A stretch of 34,849 nt of DNA from an uncultured bacterium (GTDB lineage Bacteria > Chloroflexota > Anaerolineae > J036 > Brachytrichaceae). Shown piece after piece: positions 1-8,760 of this stretch. Below the pieces are notes generated by a model, which was not told the origin of the DNA, did no database searches, and saw only the letters and a list, made by a program, of their open reading frames with translations. The stretch lies in NCBI GenBank assembly GCA_903873965.1, contig CAIQQO010000202.1:1-34849 (forward strand), read 5' to 3'. Position numbers and translations under genes: made by a program. Numbering within the stretch: the stretch's first letter is position 1; the number at the start of each line of letters is the position of its first letter.

Positions 1-786
1 GACATGATGGATGATGCGGAACTGCTCGAACTGGTCGAGATGGAACTGCGCGAACTTCTGGACAAATACGGGTTCCCCGGAGATGCAACTCCCATCGTAC
101 GCGGCAGCGCGCTGGCGGCGTTGGAAAGCAAGTCGACGAATCCGAATGCGCCTGAATACAAGTGCATCATGGAACTAATGGGCGCGGTCGATTCATTCAT
201 CCCGACGCCGATACGTGACACGGAAAAGGCGTTTATGATGCCGGTGGAAGACGTGTTCTCGATCAAGGGACGCGGCACCGTAGTGACAGGCAAGGTGGAG
301 CGCGGCATGATCAAAGTCGGCGACACGATCGAAATCGTCGGTCTGCGCGATACGCGGTCGACGGTGGTCACCGGATTGGAGATGTTCCACAAGCAGTTGG
401 ACGACGCTGAGGCAGGCGACAACTGTGGCGCACTATTGCGAGGCATTGAACGCGACGACGTCGAGCGCGGCATGGTCATTGCCAAGCCCAACACGATTAA
501 GCCGCACAGTGAGTTTGACGCACAGGTGTACGTGTTGCGCAAGGACGAAGGCGGCCGGCATAAGAGCTTCTTTACCGGATATCGCCCGCAGTTCTTCATC
601 CGAACGATGGACGTCACAGGCGACATCACCCTGCCGGAAGGTGTGGAAATGGTGATGCCTGGCGACAACATCGTCATGCACGTGAAGTTGATTGCGCCCG
701 TAGCGCTCGAGAACGGTTCACGCTTCGCAATTCGCGAGGGTGGCTTGACAGTAGGCGCTGGCACCATCACGAAGGTGAGTATATAA
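1..786 (+). CDS. tuf: Elongation factor Tu, C-terminal part (5' end outside window)
   Basis: EF-Tu is the GTPase that delivers aminoacyl-tRNA to the ribosomal A site. The frame is open from base 1. Its first residue is Asp followed by [14 protein letters not shown], which matches the Asp that closes the NKxD guanine-specificity motif near residue 138 of E. coli EF-Tu. About 137 N-terminal residues, with the P-loop and switch regions, therefore lie upstream. Still visible are the G5 motif (RGSALAALE) and domains 2 and 3, including the [13 protein letters not shown] stretch that starts domain 2 and the [19 protein letters not shown] segment of domain 3. The end is TAA, two bases before rpsJ, the common tuf-rpsJ arrangement. 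The ATG at base 4 is an internal Met, not the start. Identification is certain. Confidence 0.98.
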   Translation, partial: DMMDDAELLELVEMELRELLDKYGFPGDATPIVRGSALAALESKSTNPNAPEYKCIMELMGAVDSFIPTPIRDTEKAFMMPVEDVFSIKGRGTVVTGKVERGMIKVGDTIEIVGLRDTRSTVVTGLEMFHKQLDDAEAGDNCGALLRGIERDDVERGMVIAKPNTIKPHSEFDAQVYVLRKDEGGRHKSFFTGYRPQFFIRTMDVTGDITLPEGVEMVMPGDNIVMHVKLIAPVALENGSRFAIREGGLTVGAGTITKVSI

Positions 787-788
787 AT

Positions 789-1097
789 ATGGCTAAACAA
801 AAACTGCGCATTCGGCTAAAGGCATATGATCATCGCGCTCTTGATACTTCAGCTCAACGTATTGTTGAAACTGCCGAGCGGACAGGTGCTACCGTAGTGG
901 GACCTGTACCACTTCCGACACACATTGAGCGTTACACCGTCCGCCGTTCTCCCTTTATTGATAAGGACTCGCACGAGCATTTTGAGATTCGGACGCACAA
1001 GCGTCTGATAGACGTGCTTGACCCTGATTCGAAGACGATTGACACATTAATGCGCCTGAATTTACCTGCGGGTGTTGACATCGAGATCAAGCTGTAA
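789..1097 (+). CDS. rpsJ: 30S ribosomal protein S10
   Basis: S10 is a small-subunit head protein that also acts in transcription antitermination as NusE (established for the family). The 102-residue product has the usual length and the family core [17 protein letters not shown] near the N-terminus, then GPVPLPT and the long-loop segment with [14 protein letters not shown]. It starts two bases after the tuf stop, so it is probably translated by coupling with tuf. It opens the S10 section of the super-operon. The following 77-base gap to rplC is one of the larger spaces in the cluster, and I see no clear promoter in it. Confidence 0.98.
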   Translation: MAKQKLRIRLKAYDHRALDTSAQRIVETAERTGATVVGPVPLPTHIERYTVRRSPFIDKDSHEHFEIRTHKRLIDVLDPDSKTIDTLMRLNLPAGVDIEIKL

Positions 1098-1174
1098 GAG
1101 TGGTTGACAGACGGTAGGCAGATGTGAAATCTCTGTTTACTGGATGTTGGCTGCCGACTACTGGTGGTTGAGCT

Positions 1175-1837
1175 ATGAAGAAGATAATTGGACGGAAAGT
1201 TGGGATGACGCAGATCTTCGATGAGAAGGGCAACGTCACAGGCGTAACAGTCATCGAAGCTGGTCCCAACTATGTGACGCAAGTCAAGACAGTCGAGAAG
1301 GAAGGTTATTGTGCCGCCCAACTCGGTTTTGGCGAAGTAAAAGCAAAAAAGATGACTCGTGGCGAATTGGGCCATCTGGGTCAATTAAGCCCGAACACGA
1401 AGCACCCACAGCGCCGCGCCATCAGTGGTGTAGTGCCTGTTAAGCATCTGCATGAGGTTCGACTCAAGGAAGTTATCTATAAAGAGGGTGACATTCTAAA
1501 GGCCGATGTGTTTGCAGTGGGCGAGTTCGTGGATGTATCGGGCACCTCCAAGGGACGCGGTTTTGCGGGCGGCATTAAGCGCCACGGCTTTCATCGTCAG
1601 AAGAAAACACACGGTGCTTCGGACCGTGAACGCGCACCTGGTTCAATTGGCGCCGGCACTTCGCCGGGTCATATTGAAAAGGGTACACGCATGGCCGGTC
1701 ACTATGGCGCAACGCAGGTTACTTCTACCCATCTGAAGGTTATGCTGGTGGATGCTGAACGCAATTTGATCGCGGTTTCTGGCGCTGTCCCCGGTCCTAA
1801 TGGTGGCATCGTGATTATCAAAGATGCACGCAAGTAG
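1175..1837 (+). CDS. rplC: 50S ribosomal protein L3
   Basis: L3 is an early-assembly large-subunit protein whose extended loop reaches towards the peptidyl transferase centre. The product is 220 residues, slightly longer than the E. coli protein. It begins MKKIIGRKVGMTQIFDEKG, a hallmark of L3, and carries the conserved GFAGGIKRHGFHRQKKTHGA and GSIGAGTSPGHIEKGTRMAG segments of the central extension (roughly residues 130-175). The start ATG has a weak purine-rich GGTGG leader. The stop overlaps a GTG that could open rplD, but a better rplD start lies 15 bases downstream. Confidence 0.97.
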   Translation: MKKIIGRKVGMTQIFDEKGNVTGVTVIEAGPNYVTQVKTVEKEGYCAAQLGFGEVKAKKMTRGELGHLGQLSPNTKHPQRRAISGVVPVKHLHEVRLKEVIYKEGDILKADVFAVGEFVDVSGTSKGRGFAGGIKRHGFHRQKKTHGASDRERAPGSIGAGTSPGHIEKGTRMAGHYGATQVTSTHLKVMLVDAERNLIAVSGAVPGPNGGIVIIKDARK

Positions 1838-1851
1838 TGAGGACAAGTACC

Positions 1852-2469
1852 ATGAAACTACCAGTAAAGAATTTTAAAGGTGAGCAGGTTGGCGAGGTTG
1901 AGTTGTCACCAAGCATTTTTGAGGCACCAATCAGCCATCCCTTGATGCATCAGGCACTTCTACGTCAGAATGCTAACGCGCATCTCGGTACGCATAGTGT
2001 ATTGACACGTGCTGAAGTGAATCGCACGACCAAGAAATTGTTCCGGCAAAAGGGCACAGGGCGTGCTCGTCAAGGTAGCATGCGAGCTCCTCATTGGCGA
2101 GGTGGTGGTGTGGCTTTTGGCCCGCATCCACATAGCTATGAACAGTCAATGCCGAAGAAAATGCGTCGCGCGGCAGTCCGTTCAGCCTTGTCGCAGAAAC
2201 TTGTCGATCAAGAGATTATCGTGGTCGAAAAATATGATCTGGTGACACCCAAGACCAAGGATCTCGCAGCTGCGTTGAAGGTACTGGGTGTGAGCAAGGG
2301 CTTGCTTGTGATTCCCGGTCATGATACTGCAGTGGAAAACTCTGCGCGGAATTTGGATGGGGTAAAGACGTGCTTTGCGACCTATCTAAACATTCACGAT
2401 ATTTTCAAGTATGACCAGATGGTGGTTTCACTTGATGCATTGAATCAGATCCAGGAATGGCTCGGGTAG
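1852..2469 (+). CDS. rplD: 50S ribosomal protein L4
   Basis: L4 binds 23S rRNA and lines the exit tunnel; in gamma-proteobacteria it also represses the S10 operon. The 205-residue product shows the conserved loop with KLFRQKGTGRARQGSMRAPH and the GGGVAFGPHPHSY segment. I chose ATG 1852 because GAGGA at 1840-1844 sits 7 bases upstream. The in-frame GTG at 1837 would add only five residues and has no good ribosome binding site. The gene lies 14 bases after rplC and 10 before rplW, consistent with one polycistronic message. Confidence 0.96.
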   Translation: MKLPVKNFKGEQVGEVELSPSIFEAPISHPLMHQALLRQNANAHLGTHSVLTRAEVNRTTKKLFRQKGTGRARQGSMRAPHWRGGGVAFGPHPHSYEQSMPKKMRRAAVRSALSQKLVDQEIIVVEKYDLVTPKTKDLAAALKVLGVSKGLLVIPGHDTAVENSARNLDGVKTCFATYLNIHDIFKYDQMVVSLDALNQIQEWLG

Positions 2470-2479
2470 GAGAGCAAAC

Positions 2480-2800
2480 ATGCATCCATATGAAGTATTA
2501 AAGCGACCGCTCATCACCGAGAAAACGCAGTGGCAGGTAGGATATGAATCCCCCCAGTATGCGTTTCAGGTGGATATTCGCGCGAATAAGTCGCAGATCA
2601 AAGAGGCTGTGGAAGTGGCATTCGACGTCACCGTGACGCGCGTCAACATTGTTGTGATGCCGCCGAAGCGTCGCCGCAATCCCCGCAGCCGCATAACCGG
2701 AGCAGGTGCAGCACAACTTGTACGCTCGTCCAAGTGGAAGAAGGCGATTGTTCAGGTAAAAGCTGGTGATCGCATCCAGTTGTTCGAAGGAGTAGCGTAG
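2480..2800 (+). CDS. rplW: 50S ribosomal protein L23
   Basis: L23 sits at the mouth of the exit tunnel and docks trigger factor and SRP. The 106-residue product begins with the family signature MHPYEVLKRPLITEKT. It continues with YAFQVDIRANKSQIKEAVEVAF, cut here only by reading, which forms the conserved fold. The basic segment PPKRRRNPRS follows, and the protein closes with the typical KAIVQVKAGDRIQLFEG. The start is preceded by AGGAGAG at 2468-2474, overlapping the end of rplD, a good Shine-Dalgarno sequence. The gene is followed three bases later by rplB. Confidence 0.97.
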   Translation: MHPYEVLKRPLITEKTQWQVGYESPQYAFQVDIRANKSQIKEAVEVAFDVTVTRVNIVVMPPKRRRNPRSRITGAGAAQLVRSSKWKKAIVQVKAGDRIQLFEGVA

Positions 2801-2803
2801 GCC

Positions 2804-3637
2804 ATGCCAGTAAAAGCATATAAGCCAACGACGCCAAGTCGTCGAGGCATGACTGTCAGTGACTTTACGGACATCACGACTCAGACGCCTGAGAAGTCGT
2901 TGATGACCGATATTCGCAAGAGCGGTGGACGCAACCATCGCGGCAAGGTCACTGTTCGTCATAATGGTGGTGGCGTTAAGCGCGCCTATCGCATTATTGA
3001 CTTCAAGCGTGATAAGGCAGGCGTTCCTGCACGTGTGGCGACCATCGAGTATGATCCTAACCGATCCTCCCGAATTGCGTTGCTTCACTACAGGGATGGT
3101 GAGAAGCGTTACATTTTGGCCCCTGTCGGTTTGCACGTTGATGATATGTTGATGAGTGGGCCGATGGCTGAAGCCAAAGTTGGCAACTCACTGCCTCTAG
3201 CCAATATCCCGGTTGGTACTCAGATCCACAATATAGAACTGCGACCCGGTCGCGGTGGCCAGATTGTTCGATCTGCTGGAACAACCGCACAATTGCTGGC
3301 GAAAGAAGGCGATTACGCCACAGTCCGTTTGCCTAGTGGTGAAATGCGGCTGATATTGCAGACCTGTGTCGCGACGATTGGACAGGTTGGCAATGCTGAC
3401 TACGCTAATATCAAGTTGGGCAAGGCTGGTCGCAAGCGTCACTTGGGTGTTCGTCCGACAGTGCGCGGTTCTGCTATGAGTCCGCGAGACCACCCGCATG
3501 GTGGTGGTGAAGGTCGTACATCGATTGGTATGCCAGGCCCCCGGACGCCATGGGGCAAGCCCGCATTGGGCTATAAGACGCGCCGTAATAAGCGGTCGAC
3601 AAAGTTTATCGTGCGCCGGCGTGAGAAAAAGGGTTAA
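2804..3637 (+). CDS. rplB: 50S ribosomal protein L2
   Basis: L2 is one of the most conserved ribosomal proteins, needed for subunit association and peptidyl transfer. The 277-residue product begins [20 protein letters not shown]. It includes [19 protein letters not shown] in the N-terminal rRNA-binding part. Near the C-terminus it has the invariant [20 protein letters not shown] segment, whose histidine is the family's functional residue, followed by [14 protein letters not shown]. The length matches the family. A 77-base non-coding space follows before rpsS. Confidence 0.98.
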   Translation: MPVKAYKPTTPSRRGMTVSDFTDITTQTPEKSLMTDIRKSGGRNHRGKVTVRHNGGGVKRAYRIIDFKRDKAGVPARVATIEYDPNRSSRIALLHYRDGEKRYILAPVGLHVDDMLMSGPMAEAKVGNSLPLANIPVGTQIHNIELRPGRGGQIVRSAGTTAQLLAKEGDYATVRLPSGEMRLILQTCVATIGQVGNADYANIKLGKAGRKRHLGVRPTVRGSAMSPRDHPHGGGEGRTSIGMPGPRTPWGKPALGYKTRRNKRSTKFIVRRREKKG

Positions 3638-3714
3638 TTAGTTTGTGGGAGTTTTGGTTCGTGGCAAATTAATTAATTGAAGCGCGAATCGAAAACCGGA
3701 GACCGATAACTGAA

Positions 3715-4002
3715 ATGTCAAGATCATTGAAAAAGGGTCCATATGTAGAGGCGAAGCTGCTGAAGCGCATCGAGGCGATGAATACCCGCGGCGAGAAAAA
3801 AGTGGTGCGCACGTGGTCACGTGCATCAACCATTTTCCCGCAGATGGTAGGTCATACGATTGCGGTGCATGATGGCCGCCGGCACATCCCGATCTATGTT
3901 ACTGAGAACATGGTGGGTCACAAGCTGGGCGAGTTTGCCCCGACTCGTACCTTCCGTGGCCACGTCTCCAAAGAGAAGGCGGAAGCCGGGAGCGCTGAAT
4001 AA
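3715..4002 (+). CDS. rpsS: 30S ribosomal protein S19
   Basis: S19 forms a head complex with S13 near the A and P sites. The 95-residue product begins [20 protein letters not shown] and carries [21 protein letters not shown] and the conserved [20 protein letters not shown] segment, so identity is clear. The upstream spacer (3638-3714) is AT-rich, with AATTAATTAATT near 3668. The nearest Shine-Dalgarno-like GGAG lies at 3697-3700, rather far (14 bases) from the ATG. The stop is two bases before rplV. Confidence 0.97.
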   Translation: MSRSLKKGPYVEAKLLKRIEAMNTRGEKKVVRTWSRASTIFPQMVGHTIAVHDGRRHIPIYVTENMVGHKLGEFAPTRTFRGHVSKEKAEAGSAE

Positions 4003-4004
4003 CG

Positions 4005-4394
4005 ATGGCACTGAAATTAGCAAGCAAGCTGGAGAGTAATCAGGCGTTTGCTGTTGGCAAGCACGTTGGTATTTCGCCGCAGAAAGCACGACTGGTTGCC
4101 GATCTAGTACGTGGCAAAAAAGCTACGGAGGCTTTGACGCTGTTGCGCTTTACGTCAAAGGTCGCTGCTGAGCCGATTGGCAAGGTGATTGCCTCTGCGG
4201 TTGCGAACGCGACGGAAAATAAGCAATTGAATCTTAACGACCTGGTCGTTACAGAGATATGGATCGATGGTGGCGCAGTGCGCCAATGGCGCCGATTTGC
4301 TGCACGTGGACGCTTTCGCCCGCTGCAACGCAAGTCATGCCATATCAACGTGATCGTGAGTGAGATCGAGCAAGAGGAGACTGCAACAGCGTAG
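4005..4394 (+). CDS. rplV: 50S ribosomal protein L22
   Basis: L22 binds 23S rRNA domains and lines the exit tunnel with L4; its beta-hairpin is a known site of macrolide-resistance mutations. The 129-residue product contains the conserved ISPQKARLVADLVRGK near residues 24-39. The hairpin region with VVTEIWIDGGAVRQWRRFAARGRFRP is followed by KSCHINVIVSE, the usual C-terminal strand. The start lies directly behind rpsS, suggesting coupling. A 39-base gap separates it from rpsC. Confidence 0.96.
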   Translation: MALKLASKLESNQAFAVGKHVGISPQKARLVADLVRGKKATEALTLLRFTSKVAAEPIGKVIASAVANATENKQLNLNDLVVTEIWIDGGAVRQWRRFAARGRFRPLQRKSCHINVIVSEIEQEETATA

Positions 4395-4433
4395 AACGAG
4401 CATATTGCTCGCTCTACATACGAGAATGAATCT

Positions 4434-5147
4434 ATGGGACGAAAAGTACATCCTTACGGATTCCGACTGGGCGTCATTCGCGACTGGAAGAGCAAGTGGT
4501 TTGCGCCTAAGCGGGAATATACCCAGCTTGTGCTCGAGGACAATAAACTGCGTCAGTATTTGAAGCAGCAGATGGACAAAGCTGGTGTTGGTGACGTTAT
4601 TATTGAACGTTTCCCTCCCAACCAGTTACATGTCACTGTCCATACCGCCCGACCAGGCGTCGTGATTGGGCGCAAAGGCGCGGCAGTAAAAGGCATCCGC
4701 GAAGGCATCGAGAAGTTGACTGGAAAGCGTGTCAAGCTCGATATTGAGGAAATCAGCAAGCCCGAGATGGTCGCTCAACTGGTTGCCGAGAATATTGCGC
4801 AGCAGATTGAGCGCCGCATTCCGTACAACCGTGCGATGAAAAAAGCGGCACAGGCTACTATGCAGAAAGGTGCTCTGGGTTGCAGGATTGAATGCGCTGG
4901 ACGTTTGAATGGCTCAGATATGAAGCGTACCGACAAGATCATGGAAGGCCGGATTCCACGACAGACACTGCGAGCGGATATTGATTTCGCGACTGATGTT
5001 GCTTCTACAACATATGGTCAGATTGGTGTTAAGGTGTGGATATATAAGGGCGACGTGTTGCCAGAGTTACAGGCTGAAGAGCAGGCCGCGCCGCGACAGT
5101 CGCGCCAGTCCCGTGAGGCACGTGAAGCTCGTTTGCAGCAGGAATAG
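4434..5147 (+). CDS. rpsC: 30S ribosomal protein S3
   Basis: S3 is part of the mRNA entry tunnel and contributes to helicase activity. The 237-residue product begins MGRKVHPYGFRLGVIRDWKS, the S3 signature. It has the KH domain core PGVVIGRKGAAVKGIREGIE at about residues 77-96. The C-terminal domain includes GALGCRIECAGRLNGSDMKR and the TTYGQIGVKVWIYKGDVLP segment. The tail after about residue 217 is polar and low in complexity, rich in Arg, Gln and Ala, as in many S3 proteins. An 88-base space with no clear gene follows. Confidence 0.97.
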   Translation: MGRKVHPYGFRLGVIRDWKSKWFAPKREYTQLVLEDNKLRQYLKQQMDKAGVGDVIIERFPPNQLHVTVHTARPGVVIGRKGAAVKGIREGIEKLTGKRVKLDIEEISKPEMVAQLVAENIAQQIERRIPYNRAMKKAAQATMQKGALGCRIECAGRLNGSDMKRTDKIMEGRIPRQTLRADIDFATDVASTTYGQIGVKVWIYKGDVLPELQAEEQAAPRQSRQSREAREARLQQE

Positions 5148-5235
5148 ACAGACGTGGATTTGTTCCCGTATCATCCGATCTATTTGGGATTGTATGAACA
5201 CAGGGGTGAGTCTTTGTTACAGAGGTTGAATCATC

Positions 5236-5649
5236 ATGTTAATGCCGAAACGGGTTAAATACCGAAAGCAACAGCGTGGGAGAAGGACAGGAATTGCCAC
5301 TCGCGGTGTTGAGGTTGAATCTGGAGATTTTGGGTTGCAGGCGCTGGAAGCGGCGTGGATTACTGCACGTCAAATCGAGGCGGCTCGACGCGTGATCGTG
5401 CGTGAAATGAAGCGCCGTGGCAAATTTTGGTGTCGGATATTCCCCGATAAACCCGTCACGGCAAAACCGGCCGAGACGCGCATGGGCAAGGGCAAAGGAT
5501 CAGTGGATCATTGGGTCGCTGTTGTAAAACCAGGCCGAATTATGTTCGAAGTGTCTGGTGTGCCTGACGATATCGCCAAACTTGCGCTGTCTCAGGCGGC
5601 TTATAAGCTGCCGATTCCGACACAGGTTGTGTCTCGCGCCGAGAACTAA
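5236..5649 (+). CDS. rplP: 50S ribosomal protein L16
   Basis: L16 sits close to the A-site tRNA in the large subunit. The 137-residue product begins [19 protein letters not shown] and carries the [19 protein letters not shown] helix, then [22 protein letters not shown] and the [16 protein letters not shown] segment, all family hallmarks. AGAGG at 5220-5224 lies 11 bases before ATG 5236; the second in-frame ATG (5242) would be worse placed and shorter than the family norm. Seventeen bases separate it from rpmC. Confidence 0.97.
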   Translation: MLMPKRVKYRKQQRGRRTGIATRGVEVESGDFGLQALEAAWITARQIEAARRVIVREMKRRGKFWCRIFPDKPVTAKPAETRMGKGKGSVDHWVAVVKPGRIMFEVSGVPDDIAKLALSQAAYKLPIPTQVVSRAEN

Positions 5650-5666
5650 GGCAGAAGGAGCTAAAG

Positions 5667-5885
5667 ATGCAGGCGAGAGAACTAATAACGCTACCGACAC
5701 CGGAGTTGGAAAAGAAGCTCGATGATACATATCGTGAGCTTTTTAATTTGCGCTTTCAAAGTGCGCAGAATCAGTTGAAAGACTTAAATACTATCAAGCG
5801 CGTACGACACGATATCGCGCGCATCAAGACGGTGCTGCGCCAGCGGCAGCTGGCTCAGACACTACAAGCGCGAGGTGAATCATGA
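5667..5885 (+). CDS. rpmC: 50S ribosomal protein L29
   Basis: L29 is a small two-helix protein near the exit tunnel. The 72-residue product contains the family motif ELFNLRFQSAQNQLKDLNTI followed by KRVRHDIARIKTVLRQRQ, and the short N-terminal helix with LEKKLDDTYRE. GAAGGAG at 5653-5659 precedes the ATG at a good distance. Its last codons overlap the start of rpsQ by four bases (ATGA), indicating translational coupling. Confidence 0.96.
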   Translation: MQARELITLPTPELEKKLDDTYRELFNLRFQSAQNQLKDLNTIKRVRHDIARIKTVLRQRQLAQTLQARGES

Positions 5886-6139
5886 GTATGGAAAAGCGAC
5901 GCCGCCTGGTCGGCGTTGTCGTCAGCGACAAGATGATGAAGACGATTGTTGTGAGGGTGGATCGTAGTATTCGACACCCGCTATATCAGAAGGTGATGCG
6001 CCGCGGCAAGAATTTCAAGGCTCACGATGAGACTAACAGTGCTCATGAGGGTGACACTGTACAGATCGTTGAGTCGCGGCCTCTGAGCGCTGATAAGCGC
6101 TGGGCACTTGAGACGATTTTGCAGAAGGCAGGAGCGTAG
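5882..6139 (+). CDS. rpsQ: 30S ribosomal protein S17
   Basis: S17 is a primary 16S rRNA-binding protein with an OB fold. The 85-residue product shows [20 protein letters not shown] at its start, [20 protein letters not shown] in the middle and [18 protein letters not shown] near the end, all characteristic. The ATG lies within the ATGA overlap with rpmC. The gene ends two bases before rplN. Confidence 0.97.
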   Translation: MSMEKRRRLVGVVVSDKMMKTIVVRVDRSIRHPLYQKVMRRGKNFKAHDETNSAHEGDTVQIVESRPLSADKRWALETILQKAGA

Positions 6140-6141
6140 CC

Positions 6142-6513
6142 ATGATTCAACAGGAAACCCGTCTGCAGGTAGCAGACAACACCGGCGCCAAAGAGCTACT
6201 GTGCATTCAGGTGAAGGGCGGCAGTAAGCGACGCTATGGCTCAATTGGCGACGTGATTGTAGCAACGGTTAAGTCTGCAACTCCTACGGCTGACGTTAAG
6301 AAGAGCAGCGTAGTGAAAGCCGTTATCGTCCGTGTGTCCAAAGAGTATCGACGACCTGATGGTTCTTACATCCGGTTCGATGATAATGCTGCGGTGATTC
6401 TTGCAGAAGATGGCGTTAACCCTCGTGGTTCCCGCATCTTCGGCCCCGTTGCGCGCGAACTGCGCGACAAAGGCTTTATGAAGATCATCTCTCTTGCTCC
6501 AGAGGTGCTGTAA
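6142..6513 (+). CDS. rplN: 50S ribosomal protein L14
   Basis: L14 contacts the 30S subunit through bridge elements and L19. The 123-residue product has the invariant N-terminal [20 protein letters not shown] and central [20 protein letters not shown], then [20 protein letters not shown] and the usual end LAPEVL. The length equals the family standard. The last base of its stop codon is the first base of the rplX start (TAATG), so the two genes are coupled. Confidence 0.98.
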   Translation: MIQQETRLQVADNTGAKELLCIQVKGGSKRRYGSIGDVIVATVKSATPTADVKKSSVVKAVIVRVSKEYRRPDGSYIRFDDNAAVILAEDGVNPRGSRIFGPVARELRDKGFMKIISLAPEVL

Positions 6514-6830
6514 TGAAAGTCAAGAAAGGCGACACAGTAAAAGTATTGTCAGGTAATGACCGGGGCAAGCGTGGTGAAGTTGTTAAAGTCTTGACGAAAG
6601 TAAACAAGGTGATTGTTCGTGGCGTGAATGTTGCGAAGAAGCACGCCAAGGCCAACAAAGGGCAGAACCTGCGCGCTACGCAGACAGGGCTAGTGGACGT
6701 CGAGATGCCTCTTGATGTGTCCAATGTGGCTCTTGTGACGTCGGCGGGTAAAGCCACCCGGATCAACTATATTGACGAAGGTGGCCAGCGCAAGCGCTAC
6801 TCGAACAAGTACGAAGAAGTGCTGGACTAA
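6513..6830 (+). CDS. rplX: 50S ribosomal protein L24
   Basis: L24 is an assembly initiator of the large subunit with a KOW-type SH3 fold. The 105-residue product begins [21 protein letters not shown], the KOW motif, and continues with [15 protein letters not shown]. The second half has [16 protein letters not shown], matching the family's PVHISNVMLV region in layout. Translation is coupled to rplN by a one-base overlap. A 21-base spacer with GAGGCAG precedes rplE. Confidence 0.95.
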   Translation: MKVKKGDTVKVLSGNDRGKRGEVVKVLTKVNKVIVRGVNVAKKHAKANKGQNLRATQTGLVDVEMPLDVSNVALVTSAGKATRINYIDEGGQRKRYSNKYEEVLD

Positions 6831-6851
6831 GTGGATTGAGGCAGAAAAGCA

Positions 6852-7409
6852 ATGGCTGATTACAAAAAGAAGTATCTGGACGAAGTTCGCCCAGCGCTGA
6901 TTAAAGAGTTCAATTACACGAACGTCATGCAGGTGCCCAAGGTCGAGAAGATCGTGGTCAACGTGGGTGTAGGTCGCGAATCGGCTGACAACCCAAAGGT
7001 ACTCGACTTCACGGTAACAGATATTACTGCGATTACCGGGCAGAAGCCGATGGTTACCAAGGCCAAGAAATCCATTGCGAACTTTAAGTTGCGTGAGGAT
7101 CGTCCGATTGGCGTCAGAGTGACCCTGCGCGGGCCGCGCATGTACGATTTCCTGGACCGACTGGTTAATCTGGCGCTTCCGCGCGTGCGCGATTTTCGTG
7201 GTGTCCCGGCTGATGCATTTGATGGCCGTGGCAACTATACTCTCGGGTTGCGTGAGCAGTTGATCTTCCCGGAGATTGAATACGATAAGATCGACAAACT
7301 GCGCGGTCTTGAGGTCACTATTGTGACTTCAGCCAAAACAGATGACGAAGGTCGAGCGCTGCTGCGACTGTTCGGCATGCCGTTTGTTAAACCAGGTGCA
7401 AGGCAATAA
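6852..7409 (+). CDS. rplE: 50S ribosomal protein L5
   Basis: L5 binds 5S rRNA and forms a bridge to S13. The 185-residue product shows [18 protein letters not shown] at about residues 24-41 and [20 protein letters not shown] in the middle. The [20 protein letters not shown] segment and the C-terminal [20 protein letters not shown] follow. These are family signatures in the expected order, and the length is typical. The start has GAGGCAG about 8 bases upstream. Confidence 0.98.
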   Translation: MADYKKKYLDEVRPALIKEFNYTNVMQVPKVEKIVVNVGVGRESADNPKVLDFTVTDITAITGQKPMVTKAKKSIANFKLREDRPIGVRVTLRGPRMYDFLDRLVNLALPRVRDFRGVPADAFDGRGNYTLGLREQLIFPEIEYDKIDKLRGLEVTIVTSAKTDDEGRALLRLFGMPFVKPGARQ

Positions 7410-7455
7410 AGTGGGACGCTGACGTTACCGTCGGCGCTTTGTGAAGAGGATATTC

Positions 7456-7638
7456 ATGGCGAAGAAGTGCATGGAATTTCGTGAGGCTCGACGCAAGTAT
7501 AAGACACGCATACGTAATCGTTGTGCGCTGACCGGCCGACCACGTGGGTATATGCGGAAGTTCGGTTTGTCGCGGATTACGTTTCGCGAGCTGGCGTTGA
7601 AGGGCGAAATCCCGGGCGTGCGCAAGGCATCCTGGTAG
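7456..7638 (+). CDS. rpsN: 30S ribosomal protein S14, short form without the zinc site
   Basis: S14 is a small-subunit head protein. This 60-residue version has the length and layout of the zinc-binding type Z (RCxxCGRP...KFxLCRICF). However, three of the four cysteines are replaced: C23 remains, then T26, S39 and T42, reading [11 protein letters not shown] and [12 protein letters not shown]. The usual ending [11 protein letters not shown] is intact, so the frame is sound and the gene is probably functional. I chose ATG 7456 because AGAGGA at 7444-7449 sits 6 bases upstream; the in-frame GTG at 7441 overlaps that site. Size like C+ paralogues with C- chemistry is the odd point. Confidence 0.96.
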   Translation: MAKKCMEFREARRKYKTRIRNRCALTGRPRGYMRKFGLSRITFRELALKGEIPGVRKASW

Positions 7639-7651
7639 GAGCGATTGAGAA

Positions 7652-8056
7652 ATGGTAAATGATTCTATTGGCGACATGCTGACCCGTATCCGCAACGGAG
7701 TCGCCGTCGGACATCAGACGGTAGCGGTGCCTGCTTCTAAGTTGGCTCTGCGCGTTGCGACGATTTTGAAAGAAGAGGGTTATCTCGATGACTGTGCAGT
7801 CGTTGAGTCAGGTGATTTTCCAGTCCTCAGTTTGACACTGCGGTATACGGGGCAGCGCCGCGAGCGCAGACCGGTCATTTCCGGACTGCAACGCGTCAGC
7901 AAACCGGGTAAGCGTGTTTATTGTGGCAAGGGCGAGATTCCCAGAGTGATGAGTGGTATTGGCATTGCCGTACTCTCTACACCTAAGGGCGTCATGACAG
8001 GTAATCAGGCCCGTCGCCTGGGAGTGGGTGGCGAGGTTCTTTGCTTCGTCTACTAA
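7652..8056 (+). CDS. rpsH: 30S ribosomal protein S8
   Basis: S8 is a primary 16S rRNA-binding protein of the platform and, in E. coli, the spc-operon repressor. The 134-residue product begins MVNDSIGDMLTRIRNGVAVG, then VAVPASKLALRVATILKEEG, and ends with GIAVLSTPKGVMTGNQARRL plus GVGGEVLCFVY, the conserved RNA-binding C-terminal domain. The length is typical. It sits 13 bases behind rpsN with TAGGAGCGA as the ribosome binding site. Confidence 0.97.
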   Translation: MVNDSIGDMLTRIRNGVAVGHQTVAVPASKLALRVATILKEEGYLDDCAVVESGDFPVLSLTLRYTGQRRERRPVISGLQRVSKPGKRVYCGKGEIPRVMSGIGIAVLSTPKGVMTGNQARRLGVGGEVLCFVY

Positions 8057-8073
8057 AGTGACAGGAAGTTGAC

Positions 8074-8637
8074 ATGTCTAGAATTGGCAAGAAACCTATT
8101 GATCTACCCAAAGGCGTCGATGTCAAAATCGAGGGATCCCTTGTCACTGTCAAAGGGCCGAAAGGCGAGCTTAAGCGCGAGTTTGATCCGCGCATAACAG
8201 TGGCATTTGACAAGGCGCAGGTGGTTTTAACTCGCAACAGTGATGCGCGTGAAGAGCGTGCGTTGCATGGTCTTTCGCGTGCGTTGTTGGCGAATATGGT
8301 TACAGGCGTTGCGACTGGTTTTACGCGCGTGCTTGAAATCAGCGTCGAGAGCGTTGGTTACCGGGCTGAAATGGCTGGTAAGAATCTGACGCTTTATCTT
8401 GGTTATTCGCACCCGATTGATTATCCACCACCGGATGGGATTAGCTTTGCAGCAGATGCAAAAACGCGTACTATTACGGTAAGCGGAGTGGATAAGGAAT
8501 TGGTTGGTGAAATAGCGGCTCGTGTACGACGACTCCGCCCACCCGAACCATATAAAGGCAAGGGGATCCGGTATCAAGGCGAGGTTGTGAAACTGAAGCC
8601 AGGCAAGGCAGGTAAGACCGGTAAAGGCGCCAAGTAG
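8074..8637 (+). CDS. rplF: 50S ribosomal protein L6
   Basis: L6 lies near the factor-binding site and sarcin-ricin loop. The 187-residue product begins MSRIGKKPIDLPKGVDVKIE. It contains LTRNSDAREERALHGLSRAL and the ESVGYRAEMAGKNLTLYLGY segment of the second domain. The signature RRLRPPEPYKGKGIRYQGE appears near residue 153. Two tandem L6 domains are present in full. A 123-base gap follows before rplR, the widest in the spc section. Confidence 0.97.
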   Translation: MSRIGKKPIDLPKGVDVKIEGSLVTVKGPKGELKREFDPRITVAFDKAQVVLTRNSDAREERALHGLSRALLANMVTGVATGFTRVLEISVESVGYRAEMAGKNLTLYLGYSHPIDYPPPDGISFAADAKTRTITVSGVDKELVGEIAARVRRLRPPEPYKGKGIRYQGEVVKLKPGKAGKTGKGAK

Positions 8638-8760
8638 GCAACCTTACTGATGATGCTGCGGCCGAGTAGCGATAGCCCGTTGTTAGTCCGGCTAATGGTA
8701 ACCAGATGCTGCGTGGCCGGTTGGTGCATCGATGACTCTGGAATAGGGAGCAAATGAACA

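Noticed and set aside
1098-1174. TTGACA at 1104-1109 as a promoter ahead of rplC
   Set aside because: No acceptable -10 box exists at 16-18 bases spacing, so it is probably chance.
2498-3136. A 212-residue minus-strand open frame over rplW and rplB
   Set aside because: It spans two certain ribosomal genes and resembles no protein family.
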